Origin: Leptospira ellinghausenii
Lineage (GTDB): Bacteria; Spirochaetota; Leptospiria; Leptospirales; Leptospiraceae
Length of the DNA: 64,000 bases
Direction: 5' to 3'
Assembly (NCBI RefSeq): GCF_003114815.1
Contig: NZ_BFAZ01000002.1
Span: 62,001-126,000 of the forward strand
Positions within the stretch are counted from its first letter, which is position 1. Each line of letters starts with the position of its first letter. This document shows positions 37,789 to 46,967 of the stretch, in pieces. Position numbers and translations under genes: made by a program. A model generated the notes under the pieces. The model did no database searches. It was given only the letters and a program-made list of their open reading frames with translations, and was not told the DNA's origin.

Positions 37789-40512
37789 ATGGCAGAGATC
37801 ATCGTTTGGTTAGAATTTGTCATTTCCAAGATCCCACTACCAATCTTAGAAGTTTGGGGTCGATTTTCGTTTTTACTTGGTTCTCTCGTTGCAGTATTTG
37901 CTTATACTGGATTTAGCTTTCGGAATGGAAAACAATTCCGGATCTCGAGGGAAGTATGGACATGGAATCTCAAAAGTTTTTATTTTTTTCTCATCACCTT
38001 TGTCTCCATTTTTGCAACTGGTTATTTAGGTAGTTCCATTGTCCTCATCCCTGGAGCACAGACCTTAGAAAGTCTTAAGGATTTATCTGTTTTTTTATGC
38101 CTTAATTTTTTTGGTTACCCAGCCTTACTTGCAGTTCCGTTTGCATATGGTCTTTCTGATTTGATAGAAGGGGTTCCTCCAGATTTTTTATGGGACTGGT
38201 TACCTGGGTATTTCATTAATCCATCCTTGTTTTGGATCTCCTACCAAATGATTGGAAAGTCACCAAATTTTAGTAAGGTGAGAATTTGGATTTATTATTT
38301 TATATTTGTTTTTTTATTTTTATTACTCGAACCATTTTTATGGGGGTTTTTATGTTCCAAACAATTTGGATCTGAAATTTCCTATCATACCATTAGTTCA
38401 GCTCTCATTTTCACAACTGGAATCACTTGGATCCTCGCACCAATGATCAGTTTTTTGTTGTTTCCCATTGTTAAAAAAATTGGATACTTTTGGGCAGAGA
38501 TCCCATTCCAAGTAAAGGAAGTTAGCATCACAGAACCAAGAATGGTTTGGGTATCATCATCGAATTTTGGGACTTCAAATGAACAATATGCGGAAGAGAG
38601 AACCGGGATATCTTTACAATTATTCATTGTGGCCCCATTTGTTTGTTTGGTTTTATTTTTAGTTGGGATTACATCGTATGTGACTTTAAAAAATGCAGAA
38701 GAATCTGCCTACCATATGGTTGAAATTTTACACAAACAATGGTCAAAAAACATTCAATTACAATTATCAGAATTGGAAACGAATACAGGATCCATAAGTT
38801 CCAATCCCATTCTACTCCAACAGTTATTGGATACTTCCATGGTCAATACCCAAGGAAAAGTGTATTTATTGGATTCTCACCTAACACTCATTTCAAGTTT
38901 GTCGAACGAACCAAAATCATCACGACTTCTAGAAACCTTACGAGTCGAATTAAAAAAACAAGCAAGTGACCTTCATTACCCAGAAACCCATTTGAGTTTT
39001 TCTGTTGTGACCAAAAAACCACTCTCCAGAGAAAATTGGAATGCCAATGTTTCGAGATTCGAAATCCCTAAAGAAAGGAGTACCATCTACCTTGTCACAC
39101 TGTTCCCTTATTCCTTTTATTTGAGTGGAGTGTATACAGGGAATAGTGAGTCGGCAATGGTATTTGCTTGGGCAATTCTTTTAAGTCTTATCCTCGCTGT
39201 TGTTTTAGCAGAACTTGTCACAAGGCCGATTTTACGATTTTCTTCCGCTTCCAAATCACTGGCAAAGGGAGATTGGGATTTTCCTGTTGGTGAGAGTATG
39301 ATTGCCGAACTCCGAGGACTTTCCGATGCCTTTCGTTTTATGTCGAGGGAATTAAAATCCAGTTTCGAAAGGGTGAGTGCAAGCCAACAGATGGTGATGG
39401 AAACCAATAGCAATTTGGAAAAAATCGTCAATGACCGGACAGTTGCTCTTATGGAAAGTAACAAGAATTTACTGGAGACCATTGCTACCAAAGAAAGGAT
39501 ATTACTCGATCTTCATAATGCCCAAAACCAGCTATTACTCAGTGAAAAATTAGCGGCACTTGGGCAATTTGCAGCAGGGATCACTCACGAATTGAATACC
39601 CCACTCGGTGCCATTTCTTCCAGTGTTCGTGCCATGTCGGAAATTTTAAAAAAAGATATCCTTCTCCTTCCGAAATTTTTAGAAACCCTAAATCATGAGG
39701 AGCTGGACGATTTTCAAACATTACTGTTGTTAAGTGTTAATTTCGGAGATAGAAGTTCTGGTCTTATGAGTCGTGCGGAAAAAAAGGAAAGGATGGCTCA
39801 ACTTAAGGAAAAGAATATTTCCAATCCAGAAGATATACTCGACCATCTAACATCCATTGGTGTTACAAATTGGGATTCTCAAATCTTTTCTATCATAGAA
39901 AAACCAAGGGCGAGTTTTCTTTTACAAAACGTTGTGACTTTGGGAAGTTTGTATCGATTGGTATATGTGGTTCAATCTGCTACGGAAAAAGCCTCACATG
40001 TAGTGAACGCACTCAAACATTATTTGTATACTGACCAGTCCGTTGTCGACTCTAACTCCCAACATGTGAATATTCCTTCAGAATTGGATTCAATTTTAAC
40101 TTTATACCAGGCAAAAATTAAAAAAGATGTGGAAATCATTAAGAACTATTTTACATCTGATTCTTGTTTGGCGGATCGTGATAAACTCAACCAAGTTTGG
40201 ATCAATTTAATCAATAATGCTTTACAAGCAATGGATTATAAGGGTAAAATAAGAATTTCAGTCACAACCGAGTCAGATTATGTCCTAACATCGATTAAGG
40301 ATAATGGAAAAGGAATTGATCCCGAAATCCAAGACAAAGTTTTTTTGCCTTTTTTTACGACAAAAAAACATGGAGAAGGGATTGGGCTTGGGCTTGACAT
40401 TTGTAAACAAATCGTAGAAAAAATGAATGGAAAAATTGATTTTATTTCAGATCCTACTGGAACGGAATTCAGGGTGTACATACCAAAAGTAATGGAAGGG
40501 ACAAGAGTTTGA
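37789..40512 (+). CDS. Membrane sensor histidine kinase with expanded dimerization domain
   Basis: A 907-residue kinase. The first 240 residues hold about seven helices of a membrane input domain. Another helix near 290, an extracytoplasmic sensor region and a helix near 465 lead to a HAMP-like segment and a coiled coil. The phospho-acceptor is His600 in [16 protein letters not shown]. About 105 residues are then inserted before the second dimerization helix ([17 protein letters not shown]), which is unusual. The HATPase part has [23 protein letters not shown] and a [15 protein letters not shown] loop. ATG at 37789 was preferred to TTG at 37783. The response regulator gene follows with a 4 bp overlap, so the two form a signalling pair. 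The signal is unknown. Confidence 0.9.
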   Translation: MAEIIVWLEFVISKIPLPILEVWGRFSFLLGSLVAVFAYTGFSFRNGKQFRISREVWTWNLKSFYFFLITFVSIFATGYLGSSIVLIPGAQTLESLKDLSVFLCLNFFGYPALLAVPFAYGLSDLIEGVPPDFLWDWLPGYFINPSLFWISYQMIGKSPNFSKVRIWIYYFIFVFLFLLLEPFLWGFLCSKQFGSEISYHTISSALIFTTGITWILAPMISFLLFPIVKKIGYFWAEIPFQVKEVSITEPRMVWVSSSNFGTSNEQYAEERTGISLQLFIVAPFVCLVLFLVGITSYVTLKNAEESAYHMVEILHKQWSKNIQLQLSELETNTGSISSNPILLQQLLDTSMVNTQGKVYLLDSHLTLISSLSNEPKSSRLLETLRVELKKQASDLHYPETHLSFSVVTKKPLSRENWNANVSRFEIPKERSTIYLVTLFPYSFYLSGVYTGNSESAMVFAWAILLSLILAVVLAELVTRPILRFSSASKSLAKGDWDFPVGESMIAELRGLSDAFRFMSRELKSSFERVSASQQMVMETNSNLEKIVNDRTVALMESNKNLLETIATKERILLDLHNAQNQLLLSEKLAALGQFAAGITHELNTPLGAISSSVRAMSEILKKDILLLPKFLETLNHEELDDFQTLLLLSVNFGDRSSGLMSRAEKKERMAQLKEKNISNPEDILDHLTSIGVTNWDSQIFSIIEKPRASFLLQNVVTLGSLYRLVYVVQSATEKASHVVNALKHYLYTDQSVVDSNSQHVNIPSELDSILTLYQAKIKKDVEIIKNYFTSDSCLADRDKLNQVWINLINNALQAMDYKGKIRISVTTESDYVLTSIKDNGKGIDPEIQDKVFLPFFTTKKHGEGIGLGLDICKQIVEKMNGKIDFISDPTGTEFRVYIPKVMEGTRV

Positions 40513-40925
40513 ATTTATCGCAGATCAAAAACGAGAAAAATGCCATTCTATGTGTTGATGATGAACCAATCCTCCTTCTTTCTCTCGTACAAGAACTGAA
40601 AAGAGAGATCGGGGGCAGTTACACTTATGAAACGGCTCAAAACCCAGAAGAAGCCATGGAAGTGATCGATGACCTCTGCCAATCAGGTGTAGAAGTGATT
40701 CTCATTTTATCCGACTGGCTCATGCCAGGGATGCGGGGAGACGAATTTCTCATCAAAGTCCACCAAAAATACCCCCATATCAAATCTATCCTCATTTCTG
40801 GGCATGCAGACAGGGATGCGATCAACCGTGTGAAAGAAGAAGCCAAAACCTATGCGATTTTTTCCAAACCTTGGAATACCAAGGAACTTTTGGATGCAGT
40901 TCGTTTCTGTTGCAATTTGACCTAA
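40509..40925 (+). CDS. Single-domain response regulator
   Basis: A stand-alone receiver domain of 138 residues. The acidic pair is Asp17-Asp18 in LCVDDEP, the phospho-acceptor is Asp69 in [15 protein letters not shown], the Thr/Ser position is in ILISGHAD, and the conserved Lys is in FSKPW. There is no output domain, so it probably passes a signal by protein contact or acts in a phosphorelay. It begins at a TTG overlapping the kinase stop by 4 bp. FSKPW-type receivers often work with cyclic-di-GMP or HD-GYP systems, but none is in the window. Confidence 0.9.
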   Translation: MNLSQIKNEKNAILCVDDEPILLLSLVQELKREIGGSYTYETAQNPEEAMEVIDDLCQSGVEVILILSDWLMPGMRGDEFLIKVHQKYPHIKSILISGHADRDAINRVKEEAKTYAIFSKPWNTKELLDAVRFCCNLT

Positions 40926-40944
40926 GTCCATTTTTTTGGACTTA
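40923..40944 (+). other. Stop-codon hairpin at the regulator-Smr gene boundary
   Basis: TAAGTCC at 40923-40929, beginning with the regulator's TAA stop, pairs with GGACTTA at 40938-40944 around an A plus seven T loop. It ends two bases before the GTG start of the Smr-domain gene, so it occupies the place of that gene's ribosome binding site, and no Shine-Dalgarno is visible there. It may couple translation of the two genes or act as a weak transcription attenuator. Confidence 0.55.
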
Positions 40945-40946
40945 CG

Positions 40947-41222
40947 GTGCGTACCATTTACATTCGCAAACTCCGATTTGAAGAAGCTCGGACAAAACTC
41001 GAGAGAGAACTCCATGAAGCCTTTATGGATGGGGAAACCTATGTGGAAATCCTACATGGGATTGGGGAAGGGGTATTACGCCGAATGGCGATTGACTACG
41101 TGACCTCCACAGGGTTTTTGAAATTAGTGGAATCCGACCCAATGTTTCGACAGAACCCAGGTAGTACTCTTGTCGAAATCCTCGCGCCTTCCAAAGAATA
41201 CATCAATCGATTGAAAGCATGA
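40947..41222 (+). CDS. Small Smr-domain protein
   Basis: A 91-residue Smr domain, the DNA- and RNA-nicking fold found at the C-terminus of MutS2. Typical elements are the LRFEEARTKLERELHEAFMD helix, the EILHGIGEGVLRRMAIDYV segment (HGxGxGxLR motif) and the ending GSTLVEIL. The start is GTG at 40947. It overlaps the cimA start by 4 bp. As a stand-alone Smr protein it may act on branched or stalled nucleic acids; the exact substrate is unknown. Confidence 0.88.
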   Translation: MRTIYIRKLRFEEARTKLERELHEAFMDGETYVEILHGIGEGVLRRMAIDYVTSTGFLKLVESDPMFRQNPGSTLVEILAPSKEYINRLKA

Positions 41223-42754
41223 CAGAACCAAATTCCAAAATAGAAATTCTAGACGTAACGTTACGTGATGGGGAACAAACCAATGGTGTTTCTTTCTCTT
41301 GGCAACAGAAATTAAATATCACCAAACACCTTTTAAAGGATCTAAAAACTGATAGAGTGGAAATTGCAAGTGCGAGAGTTTCCCCAGGGGAATTTGAAGC
41401 AGTTGGGAAAATCATCGATTGGGCAAAAGGGGAAGGTCTTCAGGACAGGATCGAAATTTTAGGATTTGTTGACTCAGACAAAACTGTGGAGTGGATGAAA
41501 GGCACTGGAGTGAAGGTACTAAACCTTTTGACAAAAGGGTCACTAAACCACCTAACAAACCAACTTCGAAAAACTCCCGAAGAACATTTTTCCGATATCA
41601 AACAAACAGTGGATTTTGCTCGAGAAGCAGGGATCACAGTGAATGTCTATTTAGAAGACTGGTCCAATGGATATTTACATTCCAGAGACTATGTCATTCA
41701 GTATTTACAAACCGTTTCAAAGTTTCCCATCAAACGATTTTATCTTGCTGATACTTTAGGTGTATTATCACCAGAAGAAGTGAGAACGGCTGTGACCGAT
41801 CTTGTTGGCCTTTTTCCCAATTTATGGTTTGAGTTTCATGGGCATAATGATTATGACCTAGCAGTTGCGAATTGTTTAGAGGCAGTGAAGGCGGGAGTTC
41901 GGGGACTTCATGTCGCAGTGAATGGACTTGGGGAACGCGCAGGGAATTCTCCATTAGAAGCTGTGGTAACAGCACTCCATGACAAAACAAAATTTAGAAC
42001 CTCTGTTGTCGAAAAAGAAATCACAAGTGCTTCTAGGCTAGTAGAAGTATTTTCTGGAAAACGAATCTCGGATAACAGACCCATTGTGGGAGAAGATGTT
42101 TTCACACAAACGGCAGGTGTCCATGCCGATGGAGACAAAAAAGGGAATTTATATGCCAATCCCATCCTTCCGGAACGTTTTGGAAGGAGTCGCGTGTATG
42201 CACTCGGCAAGTTAGCCGGGAAAGCGAGTATCACTGAAAACTTAAAACAATTGGGTATGGTTCTCTCACCGGAAATTGAGAAAAAAGTTTTGGAGCGAGT
42301 GATTGAACTTGGGGACCAAAACAAAACTGTCACAAAAGAAGATTTACCCTACATCATTTCTGATATCACTGGGGAAAACTTAGAATCTAGTTTTCGGATC
42401 GAAACATGCACTGTAACAAGTGGCATTGGAGTGAAACCCAAAGCCGAAGTGAAAGTGAAATACCAAGGAAATCTCTATGAAGGAAAAGGGGAAGGGGACG
42501 GGGGGTACGATGCGTTTATGAATGCCCTCGGAACCATCTTAAAAACCTTGAAGATCCAAATCCCAAAACTCTTTGATTATGAAGTGAGGATTCCACCTGG
42601 TGGGAATACAAATGCCCTTGTGGAAACTGTCATCACCTGGAAAAAAGAGGGAGACAATCACCCGATCCGCACCATCGGAATTGACTCGGACCAACAAGTT
42701 GCCGCAGTGAAAGCCACCGAACGAATGTTACATATCATCCTTGGGAATGTATGA
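41219..42754 (+). CDS. cimA: (R)-citramalate synthase
   Basis: Condenses pyruvate with acetyl-CoA to (R)-citramalate, the first step of the pyruvate route to isoleucine that Leptospira uses in place of threonine deaminase. It belongs to the DRE-TIM metallolyase family with 2-isopropylmalate synthase. The sequence has Arg16 and Asp17 in VTLRDGEQ, Leu81, Leu104, Tyr144 and Glu146. These match the catalytic and pyruvate-specificity residues I recall from the L. interrogans CimA structure. The metal motif HGHNDYDLAVAN and the NGLGERAGN loop are present. The C-terminal domain (about 390-511) is the regulatory region for isoleucine feedback. It overlaps pth by 4 bp. Confidence 0.95.
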   Translation: MTEPNSKIEILDVTLRDGEQTNGVSFSWQQKLNITKHLLKDLKTDRVEIASARVSPGEFEAVGKIIDWAKGEGLQDRIEILGFVDSDKTVEWMKGTGVKVLNLLTKGSLNHLTNQLRKTPEEHFSDIKQTVDFAREAGITVNVYLEDWSNGYLHSRDYVIQYLQTVSKFPIKRFYLADTLGVLSPEEVRTAVTDLVGLFPNLWFEFHGHNDYDLAVANCLEAVKAGVRGLHVAVNGLGERAGNSPLEAVVTALHDKTKFRTSVVEKEITSASRLVEVFSGKRISDNRPIVGEDVFTQTAGVHADGDKKGNLYANPILPERFGRSRVYALGKLAGKASITENLKQLGMVLSPEIEKKVLERVIELGDQNKTVTKEDLPYIISDITGENLESSFRIETCTVTSGIGVKPKAEVKVKYQGNLYEGKGEGDGGYDAFMNALGTILKTLKIQIPKLFDYEVRIPPGGNTNALVETVITWKKEGDNHPIRTIGIDSDQQVAAVKATERMLHIILGNV

Positions 42755-43317
42755 ACCACTTTTTAATTGTTGGTCTTGGAAATCCGGGAGATAAATACAA
42801 AAATACCCGCCATAATATTGGGTTTATGATCTTAGATGCTTTGGCTTCTGAATTTAGTGTCTCCTTTAAAGACGCCAAAAAATATGCAGAAACCACTCTT
42901 ATCTGGGAAGGGGATAAAATCCATTTACTGAAACCCTTGGAGTTTATGAATCTTTCGGGCAAAGCAACACAAACTCTTGCCAATTTGTACAAAATCCCTC
43001 CCTCTCAAATCCTTGTGGTCCAAGACGAAGTCGATTTGCCATTTGGAAAAATCAAAAACAAAATCGGCGGAGGAACTGCTGGCCATAATGGTCTAAAAGA
43101 CATCGTGGCAAAACTCGGGTCCCAAGATTTTCATCGTCTGCGGTTTGGTGTGGGCAAACCCGAAAAAGGGGGGATGGAAGTGGCTGACTTTGTTCTGCAA
43201 AACTTCAATGCAGAAGAAAAAACACAGTTGCAAACACTCATCAAAGACTCTGTTTCCAAAATCGAAGATTGGATCCGAACGAGTCGTAACCTTCTTTTAA
43301 AAGAAACCAAGGCATAA
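42751..43317 (+). CDS. pth: Peptidyl-tRNA hydrolase
   Basis: Releases tRNA from peptidyl-tRNA dropped by the ribosome. The 188-residue chain has the family opening IVGLGNPGDKYKNTRHNIGF with the catalytic His21, the PLEFMNLSGKAT loop, the DEVDLPFGKIK segment, and GGGTAGHNGLKDI. The start overlaps the cimA stop by 4 bp. Confidence 0.97.
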   Translation: MNHFLIVGLGNPGDKYKNTRHNIGFMILDALASEFSVSFKDAKKYAETTLIWEGDKIHLLKPLEFMNLSGKATQTLANLYKIPPSQILVVQDEVDLPFGKIKNKIGGGTAGHNGLKDIVAKLGSQDFHRLRFGVGKPEKGGMEVADFVLQNFNAEEKTQLQTLIKDSVSKIEDWIRTSRNLLLKETKA

Positions 43318-43320
43318 TAA

Positions 43321-43905
43321 ATGTCAAAAGAACAAGAAACTTCCATCAATCTACGAACCTTATTTTTACAAACCATCTTCTCTATTGTGATCGTTCTCGC
43401 CATTGTGTTTGGCCTTGCCTATTTTTTCCGAAGGGAACTACTCGGCTTTAGCGAACACTTTGTACGTATTTTTGGGTTCCTTGGTTTATTTATAGGAATG
43501 ATCCTCTCGGATAGCCTTCCAGCCTTTGTACCGCCCGATGCTTTTTTGATGTTAGCGATTACCGGTGAGATGGACCCACTAAAAACCATCTTATCGATGT
43601 CAGTCGGAAGTATCATCGGGGGAACCTTCGCATATTTCATTGGTCTCTATTTGATTCCCAGATTCCATTTGGGCCGCCAGATGGTTTTACACTATGAAGA
43701 CAAACTTCTGCCTTACATTCGAAAGTATGGATTTGGTGCAGTGGTTCTTAGTGCACTCACTCCCATTCCCTATTCTTGGATGGCATATACCGTAGGTACT
43801 TTTAAGATGCCATACCGTTTGTTTTTTTTAGGGTCCCTCTTTCGGTTTGTTCGTATCTCTGTTTATTTTTATGCAATGTACATCGGTTGGATTACGGGAG
43901 GCTAA
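43321..43905 (+). CDS. VTT-domain (DedA/YqaA-like) membrane protein
   Basis: A 194-residue inner-membrane protein with about four to five hydrophobic helices. The VTT/SNARE-associated features are the SDSLPAFVPPDAFLMLA loop, the Gly-rich GSIIGGTFAYFIGLYL helix, and the RKYGFGAVVLSALTPIPYSWMAYTVG re-entrant region with the typical pair of prolines. Relatives are linked to lipid scrambling or flipping of undecaprenyl phosphate, but the substrate here is not known. It begins 3 bp after pth. Confidence 0.85.
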   Translation: MSKEQETSINLRTLFLQTIFSIVIVLAIVFGLAYFFRRELLGFSEHFVRIFGFLGLFIGMILSDSLPAFVPPDAFLMLAITGEMDPLKTILSMSVGSIIGGTFAYFIGLYLIPRFHLGRQMVLHYEDKLLPYIRKYGFGAVVLSALTPIPYSWMAYTVGTFKMPYRLFFLGSLFRFVRISVYFYAMYIGWITGG

Positions 43906-43906
43906 G

Positions 43907-44128
43907 ATGACCGAAGAACGACTATTCCCTAAGTCAGTCGACGAAGTGATTTTAGAAAAAGTCAGGTTTTTCTTTTTGCCAGACCGGACGGCAGCCTTTG
44001 TCAAAAACCTAATTGATGGAAAGGTTTCTGAAAGGGCCCTTATATGTTGCCATTCCGGTTGTGATGTGTGTAATGAAACCATTTACAACTGTTATATGGC
44101 AGTGAAAAAGGAATTGGATTTAAACTAA
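43907..44128 (+). CDS. Small cysteine-cluster protein
   Basis: A 73-residue soluble protein. Its start is the ATG at 43907, one base after the VTT-gene stop (a longer reading would begin inside that gene). It has five Cys within 16 residues in CCHSGCDVCNETIYNC, with one His, suggesting a metal-binding knuckle, possibly zinc or iron-sulfur. I do not recognise the family. It is followed 1 base later by rarA, so it is within the same run of housekeeping genes. Confidence 0.65.
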   Translation: MTEERLFPKSVDEVILEKVRFFFLPDRTAAFVKNLIDGKVSERALICCHSGCDVCNETIYNCYMAVKKELDLN

Positions 44129-44129
44129 A

Positions 44130-45389
44130 TTGGATTCCCTGTTTTCTAATTCCAAACAAGTGCCTCTTGCCCATCTCGTGCGGCCTAAAACTTGGTCCGA
44201 ATTTGTGGGCCAAACAAAAGTGGTCTCTGCTTTACGATCCATAACAAAACCAACATCCATTTTATTCTACGGTCCTCCCGGAACTGGAAAAACCACACTT
44301 GCCCATCTGCTTGCTGAATCATGGAAATTGGAAAAGCGGTATTTGAGTTGTGTGACAAGTGGTGTCAAAGAAGTGAGGGAAGTGTTAGAAGAAGGGAAAC
44401 GTCTCGGCACCATTGTCCTTTTTTTGGATGAGATCCACAGGTTTTCCTCCTCCCAACAAGATGCATTATTATCAGCTGTGGAAGAAGGGGAGATCATCCT
44501 CATCGCTGCGACCACAGAAAACCCAAGTTTTCGGGTGAATAAGGCACTCCTTTCCCGAATGCTTGTCTACAGGCTCACCACTCTCACCGAAGAAGAAGAG
44601 GACCAAATTTTTTCCGCATGCCTCACCAAACAAAACACAAACCGAACGATTCCAGAAGGAGTCAAACAGGAACTTTTTCGAAGGAGTGCAGGGGATGCAC
44701 GTAAACTCCTTGGGTATCTAGAACGAATCTTAAGTGCCACAAAGGAAGGGGAAGAGGTTACAGAAGAAAGGTTGTCCCTTATCCTTGGAGATACCCTTGT
44801 GACCTATGATAAAAATAGTGAAAGCCATTATGATATCATTTCTGCCTTTATCAAATCCCTTCGAGGCAGTGATCCGGATGCTGCCTTGTTTTATTTGGCG
44901 CTGATGCTCGAGGGTGGGGAAGACCCTCTCTTTATTGCCAGAAGACTGGTAATCTTTTCGAGTGAAGATGTCGGAAATGCAAGTGTCCATGCGTTACCCC
45001 TTGCGATTGCCACTTGGCAAGCGGTGGAACGAGTGGGAATGCCAGAAGGAAGGATCCCTCTTGGGCAATGTACCACTTTCCTTGCCTCTGTTCCGAAATC
45101 TAATGCGAGTTATACGGCGATAAATGAAGCATTGGCCTTTGTGAAGGCAAGGAATCGTTCCTTCCAAATCCCAAACCACTTACGAAATGCGCCTACTGCC
45201 ACTCATCGTAACGAAGGAGCGGGAGAGGGTTACAAGTACCCGCATGATTTTCCAGGACATTTCCTGAAAGAACGATACTTCCCAGAGTCCTTTTATCCGA
45301 ACCCACCAAGCTTTTATTCACCCTCCAACCAAGGGATGGAGAAAAATCTGAAAGAACAATTGGAAAGGTTATGGGGAGACCGTTATTGA
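44130..45389 (+). CDS. rarA: Replication-associated recombination protein RarA (AAA+ ATPase)
   Basis: A clamp-loader-related ATPase that acts at stalled replication forks. The 419-residue chain opens with PLAHLVRPKTWSEFVGQ, followed by Walker A FYGPPGTGKTTL, Walker B VLFLDEIHRFS, sensor 1 AATTENPSF, and the sensor 2 Arg in RSAGDARKLLGYLE. The C-terminal part has the MgsA/RarA tetramerization segment with LRGSDPDAALFYLALMLEGGEDP and ENVGNASVHALPLA-like text (here SEDVGNASVHALPL). The start is a TTG one base after the preceding stop. Confidence 0.95.
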   Translation: MDSLFSNSKQVPLAHLVRPKTWSEFVGQTKVVSALRSITKPTSILFYGPPGTGKTTLAHLLAESWKLEKRYLSCVTSGVKEVREVLEEGKRLGTIVLFLDEIHRFSSSQQDALLSAVEEGEIILIAATTENPSFRVNKALLSRMLVYRLTTLTEEEEDQIFSACLTKQNTNRTIPEGVKQELFRRSAGDARKLLGYLERILSATKEGEEVTEERLSLILGDTLVTYDKNSESHYDIISAFIKSLRGSDPDAALFYLALMLEGGEDPLFIARRLVIFSSEDVGNASVHALPLAIATWQAVERVGMPEGRIPLGQCTTFLASVPKSNASYTAINEALAFVKARNRSFQIPNHLRNAPTATHRNEGAGEGYKYPHDFPGHFLKERYFPESFYPNPPSFYSPSNQGMEKNLKEQLERLWGDRY

Positions 45390-45504
45390 GAGTTTATCTC
45401 AAAAATTAGAGATTTTCCCTCGAATCTCGAAAAATACACGAAAACAAAGGGGAAATTCTTTCTCATCTTGACAACTAACCCCTTTCGTGAGAGCATTTTC
45501 ATAC

Positions 45505-45882
45505 ATGGGATCCGCACCGGATAGTTTTGCACCAATCCTCTTACAACTTTTGCTCGGAGTCGGTTTCTCCGCTCTGATCTTATCACTTGCCTTTCTTTTA
45601 AACCCAAAGAAAAAATCAAAACCACAAGATACCTTTGAATGTGGAGTCACCTATTATGGAGATGCGAGAGGACTTTTTAATATCAAGTTTTACTTGGTAG
45701 CAGTCCTCTTTATCCTCTTTGATATTGAAGCTGTGTTTTTATACCCTTGGGCTGTGAATCTAATTGGATTCAAAGAAGCAGGACTAGGAACGTTTTTTCT
45801 TTTTGAAATGTTTTTCTTTTTACTCATCCTTGTGGTGGGTCTATATTATATCTGGAAAAAAGGAGCACTGGAATGGGATTAA
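45505..45882 (+). CDS. nuoA: NADH-quinone oxidoreductase subunit A
   Basis: Small membrane subunit of respiratory complex I, about 125 residues with three helices. The conserved loop [26 protein letters not shown] carries the usual acidic residues and leads to [12 protein letters not shown] start at the ATG at 45505, which leaves a compact N-terminus; a GTG at 45487 is also in frame and would add six residues. It overlaps nuoB by 10 bp. First gene of the twelve-gene operon; a 97 bp gap separates it from rarA. Confidence 0.94.
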   Translation: MGSAPDSFAPILLQLLLGVGFSALILSLAFLLNPKKKSKPQDTFECGVTYYGDARGLFNIKFYLVAVLFILFDIEAVFLYPWAVNLIGFKEAGLGTFFLFEMFFFLLILVVGLYYIWKKGALEWD

Positions 45883-46433
45883 CAGAAACACTATCCAAAC
45901 CGGGTGAGATGTTTGGTGACATGTTCCAAGTTGCCACACTCGACAATGTGGTACAATGGGGGCAAAGTTTTTCTTTGTGGCCTTATCCTTTTGCGACCGC
46001 TTGTTGTGGAATCGAATACATGAGTACTTCTTGTGCCGATTATGACATCGCGCGTTTTGGTGCCGAAAGGCCTTCCTTTTCTCCTCGCCAAGCAGACATG
46101 ATTTTAGTTCTCGGAACCATCACTTATAAAATGGCTCCCGTATTACGCCAGATATACGACCAATTGGCTGAACCTAAATTTGTGATTTCTGTGGGAGCTT
46201 GTGCTTCTTCCGGTGGGATGTTTCACACCTATGGTGTGTTACAAGGTGTAGACCGTATTCTCCCCGTGGATGTGTATGTTCCAGGTTGTCCTCCCAGACC
46301 AGAAGCACTACTTGATGCGCTTGTAAAGTTACAGAAAAAAGTCCAAAGCCAAGGTTTGGAAGCTCGCCGCCAAGAAGTCATGAAAAAGATCCAAGAGATC
46401 AACGAACGTAACAAACCCCTCGTAGTGGCATGA
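45873..46433 (+). CDS. nuoB: NADH-quinone oxidoreductase subunit B
   Basis: Carries the N2 iron-sulfur cluster that passes electrons to quinone at the membrane interface. The four ligands are visible: the tandem Cys44-Cys45 in [11 protein letters not shown], Cys110 in [10 protein letters not shown] and Cys139 in [11 protein letters not shown]. 186 residues. It overlaps nuoA by 10 bp and nuoC by 4 bp. Confidence 0.97.
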   Translation: MGLTETLSKPGEMFGDMFQVATLDNVVQWGQSFSLWPYPFATACCGIEYMSTSCADYDIARFGAERPSFSPRQADMILVLGTITYKMAPVLRQIYDQLAEPKFVISVGACASSGGMFHTYGVLQGVDRILPVDVYVPGCPPRPEALLDALVKLQKKVQSQGLEARRQEVMKKIQEINERNKPLVVA

Positions 46434-46951
46434 AAGAAAAACTAACCGAATTTATCCAAACTCAATGGAAAGATAGTTTGCTCCCGCAAAGGGACATAAA
46501 CACCAATCTTCTCTACTTTAGCATCCAAAAGGAAAGCCTACCTACCGTTGTACAGACGTTAAAGGATCACCCTGAGTTTGCTTTTACTTTTTTGAATGAC
46601 CTCACTTCTATCGATTGGTTAGGAAAACGGGAACCGAGATTTGAAGTGGTATACCTCCTTCGTTCTCCGAGTAACAATCACTTTCGATTCCAACTCCGTG
46701 TTCCTGTGGGAGAAGGGGAATCAGTTCCAAGCATAGCGGGAATTTTCCCGGCAGCCAATTGGCCGGAACGAGAAGTATTTGATCTTATGGGGATTCCGTT
46801 TTCAAACCACCCAAGAATGGAACGACTCATTATGCCTGATAACTTTGTGGGCCACCCACTCAGGAAAGACTACCCACTCGAAGGCCCAGGCCAAGATTAC
46901 CTCATCGAGGATTTACTGACCATTCACGTAGAAGAGGATATTACCGGTTAG
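46430..46951 (+). CDS. nuoC: NADH-quinone oxidoreductase subunit C
   Basis: Peripheral-arm subunit of complex I. The 173-residue chain ends in the family motif block: [29 protein letters not shown] followed by [12 protein letters not shown], which marks NuoC. NuoC and NuoD are separate genes here, not fused as in E. coli. 4 bp overlap with nuoB. Confidence 0.96.
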   Translation: MKEKLTEFIQTQWKDSLLPQRDINTNLLYFSIQKESLPTVVQTLKDHPEFAFTFLNDLTSIDWLGKREPRFEVVYLLRSPSNNHFRFQLRVPVGEGESVPSIAGIFPAANWPEREVFDLMGIPFSNHPRMERLIMPDNFVGHPLRKDYPLEGPGQDYLIEDLLTIHVEEDITG

Positions 46952-46967
46952 GCGGTAAACAATCAAT

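Noticed and set aside
45446..45485. AAAGGGG / CCCCTTT inverted repeat upstream of nuoA
   Set aside because: Only 7 bp arms with a 26-base loop and no U tract; too weak to call an operator or terminator.
45468..45496. TTGACA at 45468 as a nuoA promoter
   Set aside because: The -35 is perfect, but the hexamers at 16-19 bp spacing are poor -10 matches, and a start there would leave almost no leader, so I do not call it.
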